Below are positions 37,377 through 48,339 of a stretch of 64,000 nt of DNA, piece by piece. The stretch's first letter is position 1; each line of letters starts with the position of its first letter. The notes under the pieces were generated by a model. That model saw nothing but the letters and a program-made list of their open reading frames with translations. It had not been told where the DNA came from and made no database searches. Origin of the DNA: Marchantia polymorpha subsp. ruderalis (lineage: Eukaryota > Streptophyta > Marchantiopsida > Marchantiales > Marchantiaceae). Position numbers and translations under genes: made by a program. Where the stretch lies: NCBI GenBank assembly GCA_037833965.1, contig AP031358.1, positions 24,116,001 to 24,180,000 on the forward strand. Direction: 5' to 3'.

Positions 37377-37437
37377 TACTTGATATGTAGTGACAAGTAC
37401 TTGATAGTATCAAGTACTTGTCACTACATATCAAGTA
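37377..37437. repeat. Perfect 30-bp palindrome, 1-base spacer
   Basis: Arms 37377-37406 and 37408-37437 are exact reverse complements around a single G. A further ATCAAGTACATAAGTATGTACTTGA-like half-copy precedes it, so the TACTTGATA motif occurs four times in alternating orientation. Confidence 0.97.
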
Positions 37438-38213
37438 TTCTTGACGTCCTCATCTCATGTCTCGAACAAAATCAATCTCGTTCTTTTTGCTTAGGAAACC
37501 CCTCAAGAAAATACCAGACTTATAGGCGCACTTGCGCGACACTCGCACTCACGGTAACTACTCTAAAGACTTCGCCAGCAAACATCCTTACTACCATTCA
37601 AACGCAGCATGAATGCAGGAATGCTTGGCATGTCAATAGCTGATGCATCAAGTGTGCCAATAACCTCCTTGGAGGAATAATCTTGTAGGGCGTAGAATAC
37701 AGGCTTTTAGGGTTAGAGTACAGTTAGAGTAATCTTTTACTGTACAGGGTTTAGGGTCTGAAGTTTGCTGCGTGTTGAGCTGGTTTGAACTCAGCTTTGC
37801 CAGATGTACTGGCGGGTTGATGAGGAGTTTAACAGGTACCGTGAGGAGCTAGTAAGATTCTGCTCTAACGGGCATTGTCTACAGGCGCCGCGATTCGCAC
37901 AGCATGCTTTCCTCCTAGGATCGTCATCCTAAAGTAGAATTCCTCAAAGCGAGTCTATGGACCTCCAATGTTGCCATACATTGACACATGGGTTATACGT
38001 TGTCTTTTGAATAAAATTCGACCTTAGAGAACTGCGGCCCAACTATCTAGGCAAAGAACGGAGACCTGTAAACGCAGGTATAATTTTGTGAATACATACC
38101 GGATAAAAACGGAAATCAACTGCGGGATAACGGCCTGGTTAACAAAGCCCAACAAACATCTAAATCAATTCACAATACTAGAATTAGAAATTTGCTTGAT
38201 GTGATCCATCAAG

Positions 38214-38378
38214 TTTCAATTATCTCATATGATTCCATTTCAATTATTCCATATGATTCCATGGATGGCACATCGTGATTCTAGTACGAATAAGTTCTAA
38301 TTCGTGTTTCTGCGATGGCTTCGACGGAATTCCACTTGAATTTAACAAAACTGGATATGCGAGAGCATATCCAGTTTT
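38214..38378. repeat. 24-bp tandem pair and a 14-bp hairpin
   Basis: TTTCAATTAT(C)TCATATGATTCCA-like units lie at 38214-38237 and 38238-38261. About 85 bases on, AAAACTGGATATGC (38347-38360) is followed, after GAGA, by its exact reverse complement (38365-38378). Confidence 0.85.
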
Positions 38379-39939
38379 ACCCTTTATTCATTTCCCGACC
38401 CAACCGAATTTATCGAAACTTTTGGACATTAAAGGTTGCACTCGCATTCCAAAATCAATCTACACAAGATCTAGAAACAATGAGAGACATTGCAATGCCA
38501 CTGGTAGTACACCTCAAGTGATCATGAGTTCTGTAGTCAAACCATTTAATTTCTGTTCCACCAGAATTACAGCACCAGATTATCGCAATGAAGATGTCTA
38601 TCCACATGAAATGTTGAGGACAAATTCATACTTGAAACAACTGTGTGTTCTTAAAGAGACGATGACTTGTACCGTTCCATGGTATTCTATCGGCTAAATT
38701 GAAACTTATGTACCCCATCAAACAAAACTCTCTTAAACCTAGAACTATCCATGGCAGTGAGTAAAAGATTTACAACATGGTTCACCACAAGAATGGAAGA
38801 TAAAAAAATCAGATGGAGAAGGTAAACAAAATAAATGCACGCACCTGCGGCATCCTACTGCGGTTTAGGCCTTCGCGTGAGACTTAAATGTACCCATTGA
38901 CATTCCCCAGAGCTGAATAAATACATCACTATAATATCATCCATCTAGCCCAGCGGCGTCATCAGCATGCACCGAGATGCAAGTTCCTGACATTTACGTG
39001 CTGTACATCAGTCCCAAAAGTGCGCACCCAATGAACGTTAAGCATCTAAAAGCAATTGTCTTGTTCCAGTTTCAAACTTAGTCCCTTAACAAAAGTTTGC
39101 GACTAGACAACCTTCGGGGGCATGACTTGGTGAAGCACCACCATCATCACTTAAGCCTTCATGCTCAACTCCTGAATCGTGGATAAAGTTGTCAACTGCA
39201 GGTGTTGGCTCCAACTCCTTTCCTCTTTACTCTCAAGATAACTCTGTGATATAAGTGATCAAGGCAACAGTAATCAATATATTAGAATATAGGCAACATA
39301 GAGTTACTACCAACAGGTGTGTGATCTATGAAATGGTTAGTAACAGATAGGAAGTTCACGCTTCAGAATGTCTTCTCACCGGGTAGTTCAAAATTATGTC
39401 TGAGGGGGAGGAATTCCGCTACCGATTCCTAAAATGTTCATGGAGAACAAAAGATGACCATATCGTTTGGGGAAGATAACGATGTTTCCAATATAATCGA
39501 GAAAAACTAGCTGGTTTACAAGTATGAGACAGGCCTTCTGCATCATGTAAATTACCCTAATTGGCTGTTATAAACTTAACTCTCCTTCCTTGGTTACTTC
39601 AGGCCTGCCTTCTCTTACAGCTACTTGATACTCCCTCGAACGCTCTAGATGATACTTACTTGAGGCATTCAAGAAACACATCTCAATGAAACAAGAAAAT
39701 CCATAAGCAATTTATGTACACCACGTCCTACTTCGGAATTTTCAGTGCCCTAAACTGCGTGCAATACAGGTACCATTGTAACCCATTCACCATCAACTCG
39801 CCAAATACAGAAGAAATGGAAACAAGCCGAGAAGTCAAGAAAGAACAATTTGAAACAAAAACGTTTCTTAATAACGCTGTCAATTGATGATTACTGAGCC
39901 CCAAACAACAAACAAACGAGAGAACTCCACTCTGTACAA

Positions 39940-40400
39940 CCTTTCCCGGCCCAGCTCTCCTTGTCCTCTCTTCTGTCCCTTTCTCTTGGAGTACGATCAC
40001 CTCCCGATCTTCTCTTTTTCCTTCCACTTTTGCCTCCACCTCCAATGGATAGCTTGCTAAGCTTCGCGTCTATACATCCAGATTTTACGCTCTTGGTATC
40101 TCCCTCGCCTTCTCTTCCTTCTTTAATCTCTATAACCCCTTGACAGCGATCTCCATCTTCTATATCCCTGCTTTTTCTCTTTCGGTGTCGATAGTCGACT
40201 TCGGGGCCTTATTGATACTAATTTCGTTACCAAACGTTCTGTTGGCTTCGATTTAGCAGATGCCTCGCGAGGTGGTGAAGCCGACGGTGAGTCCTGCACT
40301 TCCCTCTCGCGACATCGGAGCAGCAGGATCATACACAGGTTCTCTTTCTTCATCATAATCTCCTCTCAGATCCTAACCATATTCTCCTTCCTGAGCTGAC
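39940..40400. other. Pyrimidine-rich, GC-richer island; possible orphan first exon
   Basis: Many CTCTTCTCT-type tracts on the plus strand recall moss 5' UTRs. An ATG at 40260 reads MPREVVKPT and is followed by a good donor (GTGAGT). No downstream exon continuing it was found. It could be the detached 5' end of a host gene or a transposon leader. Overlapping short frames on both strands are unconvincing. Confidence 0.25.
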
Positions 40401-42132
40401 GATACTAACTGAGAAATAATAGAAAGGAATCACATGAATCCTCCATTGATCCGTCCAGTGGCAACTAGAAATGGTTGTCTTGGTATCAGAACATACTACA
40501 CGACCAATCTTGACAACGTTTTAGGTGTTCGGATGAAACGAATGCTCAATTGCAGTGCCTACACTGGCACTCTGTTTACTTCACATTCATTCTTTCATTC
40601 ATCTTGCCACGATTAAACTGATCCGCCTCCTTCTAGACCTTCAGTTACTTTAGATTTCAAATACAATCAACGACCCTGCCTTGAAATTTGATATAGTCGC
40701 GAAATGGACATGTCTCCAAGACCGCCGAACGAACTCAAGCAGGGAACGGTCACAACGTCAACACAAGAAGCAGTTTTGTCCATTTTGTTGTAGCCCATTC
40801 TACACATTGTACATTGTGCCCAATCTATTGGTGGGTTGCTGGTTACCCTTCCGTTTATATGATGCACGCGAAGTCATAAGCAATCACTACTACCGCCCGC
40901 CGGCTGGGATTGTGTGGTTTATCTACACCAGTTAGAGATTATGGGTTCAGTTACTCGTTGATTGATCCTAAACTCGGAATCGTTCATAAACTTGGCCATA
41001 TGTACAACCACGCTCTCAACATGTTCAAGCTTTAGATAATAATTTCTGAAGATTTCAGTCTATCATAAGCAAAGAGTTAAATCTTACTTTAGACAGCTTT
41101 CGACTTTGACCAAAATATCCAAAATATGTCTCGAAGACTGCATAATTCTGTTTCAATTCAAATCACAAACAAGGACCACTGAGGATCTCAAGTGTTAATA
41201 TTGTGAATTCATGTTATGAGAAATCAAAATTTGTTGGTTAGCGGGAGTATGGTTGCAAGGTTTAACATTTTAAGGAATCAAGATTAAGACGGTAGGTTGG
41301 ACTTCTCTTGTTGAATGGCAATTTGGAACAATGAGGTTTCTATTGCTACCTCATTTATCTTTTTGATTCCTACATACGCTTCTTGAGAGCACTATTATTC
41401 TCCATATTACATCATGGGACTTTTTAGCAGGTCTCAAAGTTAGTCGGATTAGAGAGAAAGTGTCCTCTTCAAATATACCACATTTTCATGTCAATATTAT
41501 CTGCACTACTCACGTAAAGATTGACTTTGAAGGATTGTAATAACTTTCATGGATAGCATATTTTCAAGCACAAAGAAAACTATCAATTGCTACAAACTTC
41601 GGACAAAGTCCAACTTGACTAACTCCAATGAAGCGTTCTCAAATTGCAAAAAATCAAAACATCCCCTAATTAGATATTCTCCAAACTCATAAGTCCGACC
41701 GCGGACATCTATGACATCTAGATCCTTATCATGCACATTACTTGGTATGTTTATAAGTCACAAGACTCCAACTCCTTTGCTCCAACCATGAGGCCCATAA
41801 ATTAAGTTGCAAATTCATCACAATCACTCCATGAATCATATCCTTTCCCAACCGTCAACTCTAGAGAACACACGGAGTACAATCCGCAAGTAAAATGAAT
41901 ACCCCCATACAAAATTTCCATCAAGTATCTCCTCGATTTGACTACAAACCTAGAAGAGCACAAGCCTACGAGCACCAGCAGTAATAACAATAATTCTATT
42001 ACATCGCAACAGCGTCCGTGTCCACCAAAACACAAAAGCAACTCATATCTCTCTTTATTTTCATTTGTTTGTCTATCTGCACAACAGAGCTCCAAAGAGT
42101 ACAAGAAAAAGAAGAGATTATCGATCACCGTG
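40401..42132. other. Intergenic; right end is the AGP 3' flank
   Basis: No coding sequence recognised. A TGGTATCAGAAC near 40483 resembles a copia primer-binding site, but no LTR end precedes it. The 108-codon minus frame at 41802-42128 lies just downstream of the arabinogalactan-peptide stop and is probably 3' UTR. Confidence 0.4.
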
Positions 42133-42309
42133 TCAGTTGCAGCAGCAAATGTTTGATCTCATCGTCTCTATGAAGAAGCTGTGAATTGCGTCTAGAGGAT
42201 GGATGAGGTACGTTAACACCAGCATCAAGAAGGAAAGCATGTAAGCAGCGTTCTGGTTGATAGTGTTACCATCAGAATTTGTACGAACTGCCGGAGCGAA
42301 CACCTGTGC
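42133..42309 (-). CDS. Arabinogalactan peptide (AGP), C-terminal exon or frame-broken copy
   Basis: The minus strand reads AQVFAPAVRTNSDGNTINQN followed by AAYMLSFLMLVLTYLIHPLD and about 15 more residues to a TGA at 42135-42133. This fits plant AG peptides (PF06376 type): a short mature peptide after an A|Q signal cleavage site, SDG.TIDQ..AY, then the hydrophobic GPI-attachment signal ending LTYLIHPLD. These are cell-surface, GPI-anchored proteoglycan cores. Directly upstream a hydrophobic run, VVPVFVFIIELLAP, looks like the signal peptide but is in another frame, so either an intron lies here or a one-base change broke the gene. The classic APAP motif is reduced to APA. Confidence 0.6.
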   Translation of the reverse strand, partial: AQVFAPAVRTNSDGNTINQNAAYMLSFLMLVLTYLIHPLDAIHSFFIETMRSNICCCN

Positions 42310-43429
42310 GTCTAAGGTGCGAGCAATTCGATGATAAAGACAAAGACGGGCACCACAAAGGTCTACTCAATTGTCTTGCTCTATCTATACTAAGGTGGAA
42401 GCGCCTCATTTTGGATTCCAAAAAATTTGTTAGAAAAACGACGAGTTAATCTACACTGATAGTTGCAGCTACCTCAGCTACGATCATCATAGTCTTTGTT
42501 ATCTTCTTCGGCTTGGACTTCTTTGCATCTGTGTTATCTATCTCATCGTTGGTTTTGGCACCGTTCTCATCGCTGTCACTAATATACTCTCTAAAATGAG
42601 AGATCTCTAAACTATAAGCGGCAACCACAACAGCTTTGAGCTTAGACTTTTGTCCGGTCCAGCGTTCTTTGGCCTTCATCTCAACAGCCTTGAAGTCTTT
42701 TAAATCGGACTTCTTGTTCTTCAAACCATCACATCTTTCCACTCCTGTCCACAATTTAGCAGCTTGATGGCTCTGTTTTTTGAGCTTGGTTATCGTCTTC
42801 TACACGCCTTAAAAAAACTCAAGCTCTTGATTTCAAACCCTGGCAAACAGACTTCCTTCCTAAGACCAAACTCCAAAATCTTGGACGTCTAGGTTTTTTT
42901 GCTCTTCCAAACGTTGCACAAAATGCAAAAAATATATCACGTTCTCGAGTCAATCGTCAAACAAAATCCAAAAAAATCAAACACAAACAAAATACCCAAA
43001 AACACATCGACTTTTCACCTACGTGATTCACCACTATCGCCTACGTTCACACAAACACAAGGACATTCTTAACTAAATAAACTCTAATTTGTGTCACCCA
43101 GAGCTTCTTTGAGCTTTCTTTTATAGTTAAAATTTAATCAGCTTCATAAACTCAAGCTAAACTAACTTGAGTTTCTAGACTTATTGATTACACTCTTAAC
43201 AAAATTCTAGTTTGAGTTCTTAAAGAAATAAAATAACAGTAAAATGAACCTAATATTTTTATGCAACTACAATGTCAAGGGAAAAATTTGCCATATCAAA
43301 CTTATCAAAAATATGTTAAATATAATTTTATTTATTAGATAAAGAATATTTTGATCTTTATTTTTTTTTTAAAAAAAATGAAGACTTGATATATTTTGAG
43401 ATTTATCCAAATCCTTCATTTTGAATAAA
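42310..43429. other. Upstream of the AGP frame, no gene recognised
   Basis: Holds a 102-codon Lys-rich minus frame (42446-42754) without recognised motifs and CpG-poor unique DNA. It may include the AGP promoter. Confidence 0.35.
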
Positions 43430-44190
43430 AAACCAACTTTCTTGTATTTTATGACATCAAATTGATTATTTGATGAACAAGTCATCCACGTAAAATATTG
43501 TATAATAAAACTAAAGATTTTTTATCTACTTATCTGATTTGTATACTTAAATCAAATATACTACGGGCATATCCTTGCGCTTTTATGAACTTATCAAACT
43601 TTGCAATCCACTACCTATGAGCTTGTTTCAACCCATACGAAGATTTCAACAATTTACAAATAAATTTTTTCTAACGTTTTTCGTAAATTCAACAATTTAT
43701 ATCATCTTGATTAACTTGTCTAAAATTCAGAGATGATAGTTACAATAATTTGTATCTTTTTCATAAGAATATCAAATATTGCATGATATGCACATATGAG
43801 TCAAATTTTTTTAATAGGTACTATATATGAAAAAAGAAATATGTAACGTACATTTTAAAATTTAAACCTTTAATTATCAACCTATATTTCAAAATATATT
43901 TTTTTGTCATATGCATGTTATTTTTTTAACTTATGAATAAATTTTGTTGTCAATGAAAGGGTTTTTGGAAACTTTATTCTTGTAAATCTTGTTATCAAAC
44001 AGCAATTGCATTTCATACTCCATGACAGTATTTCATTTAAATTTTTTGACGTAGGTTTAATTTGATAATAAATTAAGAATAATGTGTTGCCATGGTTGTA
44101 AATCATGTGTGGCAATACATGATATAGTATAGTATGATGCAAGTTTTTTAAAAAAACTTTTTGTTTTCCAATGAAGTAGATCATTCAAAA
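43430..44190 (-). mobile_element. Decayed Ty1/copia reverse-transcriptase remnant
   Basis: Minus-strand reading through stops gives, in order, a PTSKNLNEILSWSMK and TRIKFPKTLSLTTKFIHKLK segment (43918-44184, the RT entry region), then CKLLKSSYGLKQAHR (about 43640), AKFDKFIKAQGYARS, and the catalytic box FYVDDLFI (about 43480). Order and spacing match copia RT. Stops and frameshifts are numerous. No LTRs were delimited. Confidence 0.75.
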
Positions 44191-44646
44191 ACAAATTCCT
44201 TCATACACATCCAGATTATCATCATTTTAACTAAAGATTTACTTAAATAAGTATTATTCAAAAAATAGTAATATTTAAGCATGAAAAGATTTCATTGCTT
44301 GTGTTCTTTTATTGTAATCTTATAATTTATTCTTACATAATTTTTGTTTTGAAAACTTCATACAATCTTTTGCTTATCATATTCAAGAGATATAAAATAT
44401 ATTAGATGGAATGTATGAATTTACAAAAATTAATGTACATTTGACTTAATTTGATACTTGAATCATAAGGAATTATATATTTTATAATCTCACAAGATGG
44501 ATTATATATCATAATAAATTGATTATTTGATACTTAAAAGATTGATCCATTGAAAATTTCAAGATAAATTTTAATTATGTAAATCATCATCTACATAATT
44601 TTATTGATCTATACTATAATTTCATAATATAAATATCAAGTATACT

Positions 44647-44678
44647 ATCAAAAAACATTTTTTTCAAATGTTTTTTGA
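44647..44678. repeat. 14-bp hairpin, 4-base spacer
   Basis: ATCAAAAAACATTT and its exact reverse complement flank TTTC. The arms are AT-rich, so chance is more plausible than for the longer palindromes. Confidence 0.8.
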
Positions 44679-45529
44679 TGATAAAAGTTAGTTTGGATGA
44701 TATAAAATTAATAAACTAGAATTGAAATTTAGAATAAAAAGATCCGAGAATTATATCTCAGAATATAAAGATTGTAATTTATGAGTTTTATAATAATATA
44801 CATAAATTTAAGAAGAAAGTAGTTCTAGACTCAAAGATGGAGAATCATTTAACTTGAATAATCATAAGAAAGATCTTGAGGGCAGCAAAATGCACAAAAA
44901 GTTAACATCACAAGATGCAAATTGTATTTTAAGATGCAAAAAGATAAATCATATCACAGAAAGATGCAATAATAGATTATGTTTTGGAAAGAAACTTGAT
45001 TCAAAGAAAAATATTAGAAGATGCTGACAAAAATATATTACATTGAAGAATGTATTACTAGTATCCATCATGACAAAGGTGAAAATAAAAATAGTAGTAG
45101 ACAATTTTTCTCAAAGACCATAATAAGTCAACAAATAGAGCTTTCCAATATTGCTTTAAGCTATTTTTACATCAAAACAACTCTTGTGGATTGATTATTT
45201 CAAGTTCTTTGAGAACAATCTCTAGATCTTTTATTGTGAGTATATTCATACCTAATAGCTCTCTAGTTAAGCTTATAATCTTCACATACTTTGTTGTAGT
45301 CTGTATTATTTGCAACATTGAAATAACTTTGTGTGGTAACTTAGTTTTTCTTTTCTTTCTCGAAATGAGAAGTTTCAAAGATCTGATAGAATAAATACCT
45401 CATAACGTTTTCAATTAGTAACAATTTGATTTACTTGGATTTTTGATAGATAGAGCTTGGCACGTTTGTTCTAACGAGCCCAAGAAATCTTCAAACGGAT
45501 AAGTGATCACTGAGTTATGAGTATCGTAG
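44679..45529 (+). other. AT-rich DNA with a possible gag zinc-knuckle relic
   Basis: Around 44918-44965 the plus strand reads CILRCKKINHITERC, close to the retroviral-type C-x2-C-x4-H-x4-C knuckle of copia Gag but with one extra residue between the first cysteines. The rest is unassigned. Confidence 0.3.
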
Positions 45530-45902
45530 GTGACTGATATGGAAAGGCAAAGGCGCGGAAGGGCCTTCGGCCTAAAGTACCTCAGACTTCAGACTTCGGA
45601 CTTCGACCGTGAGGTACTTAGGACTTCTGCCGTGAGGTACTTTGGACCTCAGACCTCAAAAGTTGGAATGGAACTCAGATCTCAGAAGGTATCTCGGACT
45701 TCGGACTTCGGAAGGACCTTGGGCCGTGATGTACTTCGACCTTGGAGCAGGGATCTTGCAGGGGCCATATCTTCGCGCTAGAGTGTCGGATGGAGCTGAA
45801 ATTTAGTGAGGTTGTTGGTCTCAGTCGGCCGCACATCCCTGCGAACTTTCAGTCTCAGAACTTGAACCTAGAGCTGATAAAGAAGCTGGCGGCTCAGTGC
45901 AA

Positions 45903-45967
45903 TAGGTTTAGGGTTTTGATTTAGGGTTAGGATTAGGTTTTGGATTAGGGTTAGAGTTAGATTTAGG
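45903..45967 (+). repeat. Degenerate telomere-like (TTTAGGG) filler
   Basis: About eight variant units (TTTAGGG, ATTAGGG, TTAGGAT and similar) lie exactly where the truncated left ORF copy stops (after QCNR) and before sequence homologous to the ORF 3' end and repeat begins. Confidence 0.8.
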
Positions 45968-45969
45968 TA

Positions 45970-46440
45970 GTAAGTCAGAGGGGAAGGCAGCTGCCGACTC
46001 CGCTGGTGTAGGACCTGTTTGGTGCTCGCATCAGAGTGAGTGATAGTTTTGGTAGTTAGGAATAAAGTAATCTAAGGCATTGGCCTTGGGGGTCTTTTCT
46101 CTATTTAGTTTTTCAGTTTTGGACTTTTGTAAATAGTGATTGGCTAGTGAAAGAATTTAAGCAAATTCATAATTGGCCGTTGCCTGCAGGTCCTCTAAGT
46201 GTACTACTTGGGAAATTTTTCCCCTGAATCTTAAGCTGAGGTCATGATCGATCTCTGAGTTTTGCAATTACTTGTTTCAGGTGTGTGTGTGTGATTTACG
46301 CTGCATTGTGTGTCCTCCGAGTGACCTCCGAGTCAAACACCTGCAGTTCTTCTGGAAATGACAGTAGCCTGAGAATTCAAACTCCTCAATAGATTGTTAA
46401 GAACGTGACAATTGGTACTCATTGTGTTGTTTCTGTCACT
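45970..46440 (+). repeat. Left long direct repeat (LTR-like)
   Basis: It is collinear with 48340-48905: shared blocks include CTGCCGACTCC, GGTAGTTAGGAATAAA, TTTAGTTTTTCAGTTT, TTTAAGCAAATTCATAATTG and GTTAAGAACGTGACAATT. The left copy lacks about 110 bases present in the right one (after GGACTTNTGTA) and ends at CTGTCACTA. Confidence 0.85.
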
Positions 46441-47099
46441 AGATTCAGCAGAGGAGGAAGCGAGCTCGAGGTCGGCAAGACTCACAGCCGAGAAAGAAGC
46501 GTCGAATCGATGAGGCTGCAGTAGCAGAGGAGCGGTTGCAGCGCACTGCCCTCATTGCGATGCGAACATCCGACTTTCGGGCCCGGTCGAAGATGAAGGC
46601 CACGAGATTGGTCCTAGACGAAGATAGCAGCCCCAAGAGTAGGAGGATTGTGAAGAAGGAATGTCCTAGTCTAGAAGCAAGGCTAGCGGAGAAAGCGGCC
46701 AGGGGAAAGGAAGAGACGATAAGGAAGAAGCCCTGCTCTGTAAAACCGGTCGACTTCTGTCAAACAGTCGCAGGCTTCAAGGAGAGATAAAGGAAAAGCC
46801 ATCTTGGCTGAAAAAATGTTCCCCTGAGGCGGGAGTAACCTCGGAACCAGGCCGCTGAGGTATTGACGGTGTTTTCAAATACTGAAGAGGACCCGGTGGC
46901 GTTAGAGGAAGTCGCGGCAAAAGGCCGTGGAAAACGTGGCAGCAGTCAAGAGTGAACTGCAGAAGGTGACCTCACCTTGTACCTCCACGGATACAATCAT
47001 ATTGGAGAAGGGTGAGGAACCCTCAGCAGAGGAGACACAGTCGCCAACCTTGCGTGCCGCCAACGTGTTGAGTGTGCAGGTAATACCGTTGCTCCAGGA

Positions 47100-47519
47100 T
47101 GTAACCATCTTTAGTTAGTTAGAACTAAAGTAGAGGTTACTCTAAATATTGATATAGATACTTTAGTGTGCACTAGTCATAGCTGACACGTCAGCGATCC
47201 GCGCACTTGGTAGGTACAAAGTGGATGTGTTAGTTGACAGTGCCACGTCAGCAATCCGTGTGCTTGTAGGTAAGGATTGAATGTGTTAGATAATGTGTTA
47301 GTTGGGAGCGCCACGTCAACGATCCGTGTGCTTGTTAGGGTTATCCGCCACGTCATCCATCCACTAGGAGTGGGATGGATGATGGAGATAAGATCTTATC
47401 TCCTTGTACTTGTTGGTGAGAGCTATATAAGGGAGAGTAGAACCATTGTTGGTATCTCTCATATTTAGAGTTTACGTTTCTATCTTCGAGTGAGCTTCTC
47501 TCTAAACCCTAGTGTTACA
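47100..47519 (+). mobile_element. 420-bp solo LTR inside the coiled-coil ORF
   Basis: It begins TGTAAC and ends GTTACA, flanked by CAGGA (47095-47099) and CAAGA (47520-47524), a 5-bp target duplication with one mismatch. Removing it and one duplicate restores the host reading (LLQ|DLDRKR). It contains a TATATAA box at 47424-47430 as the likely LTR promoter, followed by AGGGAGAG. Related copies lie at 58006-58328 and, decayed, at 54.5-55.0 kb. Confidence 0.85.
47424..47430 (+). promoter_or_regulatory. TATA box of the solo LTR
   Basis: TATATAA preceded by AGC and followed by GGGAGAG; conserved in the 58-kb copy (minus strand, near 58095-58101), as expected of an LTR promoter. Confidence 0.6.
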
Positions 47520-48339
47520 CAAGACCTCGACCGGAAGCGATTGAAGTACGCAGAGTACAACCCTAGTGAATCCTATGTGGAGATAGTGCGCAATCGAACG
47601 CGAATTAAGAGAGAACTGGCTGTTGAGGTCGCCGCTAAGGAACAAAGAAGTCAGCCGACGGAAGCAAAGTACCAGGCACTTTAGAGGAAGTTGACTGAGG
47701 AAGTTGAAAAGCGACGGAAGGCGGAGCAAGCCAGTGACAGTCTTTGTGAGGGTGTGGAGAGAGCTAAGTGCGCCAACGTGGACAAACTGAAGAGATTGGA
47801 AGCCTGTAGAACCGCATACAATGCTGAGTCATTATAGGTAGATGAGTTGCAGGTTGCCGCGGAGGAAATGAAGCGAGAGTACCAAACTGAGTTGGCGGTG
47901 ATGGCGAAGAAGCTGTCCGAGTATGAAGCTGCGCGGATTGCGGATCTGGAGTTAATTGAGAAATTTGAGACGCAGTGTGGCGAATTTAGGACGCAACGGT
48001 CGCAAGCTGAAGAGCAGTTATGCGAGGTGGAAGCGAAATTGACAAAGGCCGAAGTAAAGAATCGGCAATTATCAGAAGAGACGCGTGAAGCCTTAACTGC
48101 ACGAGTGGAGCGATGTTTGCGCGGATACGTGTTGTGGCAAATCGAATCTCACAACGAGCTTTGATTACGCAAGATTGAACATCGTGTAGCCGAGGTGATT
48201 GAGAGGAGCGGACGAAGGCATCGTCGGTTGTCCAAGAAGCTAGAATCGTATCTTACTAGATCACGCGACGCTATAGCAAAGCTAGAGGTAGAATTAATAA
48301 ACTTTTTGAAAAGATTAGGTTTAGAGCGGATGTTAGAGG

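Larger units (their letters stand above)
36000..39939. other. Mixed-composition interval, no clear gene
   Basis: Composition returns to ordinary values near 36 kb. The longest frame (38275-38697, plus, 140 codons) has no recognised domain and spans a short palindrome. GGGTTTAG-type telomere-like motifs occur around 37705-37755. Some of this is probably old transposon DNA that I could not classify. Confidence 0.4.

Noticed and set aside
38275..38697. 140-codon plus-strand frame
   Set aside because: No recognisable domain, crosses a short palindrome, and lacks supporting splice context; judged chance.
40483..40494. TGGTATCAGAAC as a copia primer-binding site
   Set aside because: No LTR end (CA) or homologous LTR pair is adjacent, so a chance match is likely.
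41802..42128. 108-codon minus-strand frame with a Leu-rich stretch
   Set aside because: It lies directly downstream of the arabinogalactan-peptide stop on the same strand and has no domain; more likely 3' UTR.
42446..42754. 102-codon Lys-rich minus-strand frame
   Set aside because: No motif, and no plausible splice link to the AGP frame below it.
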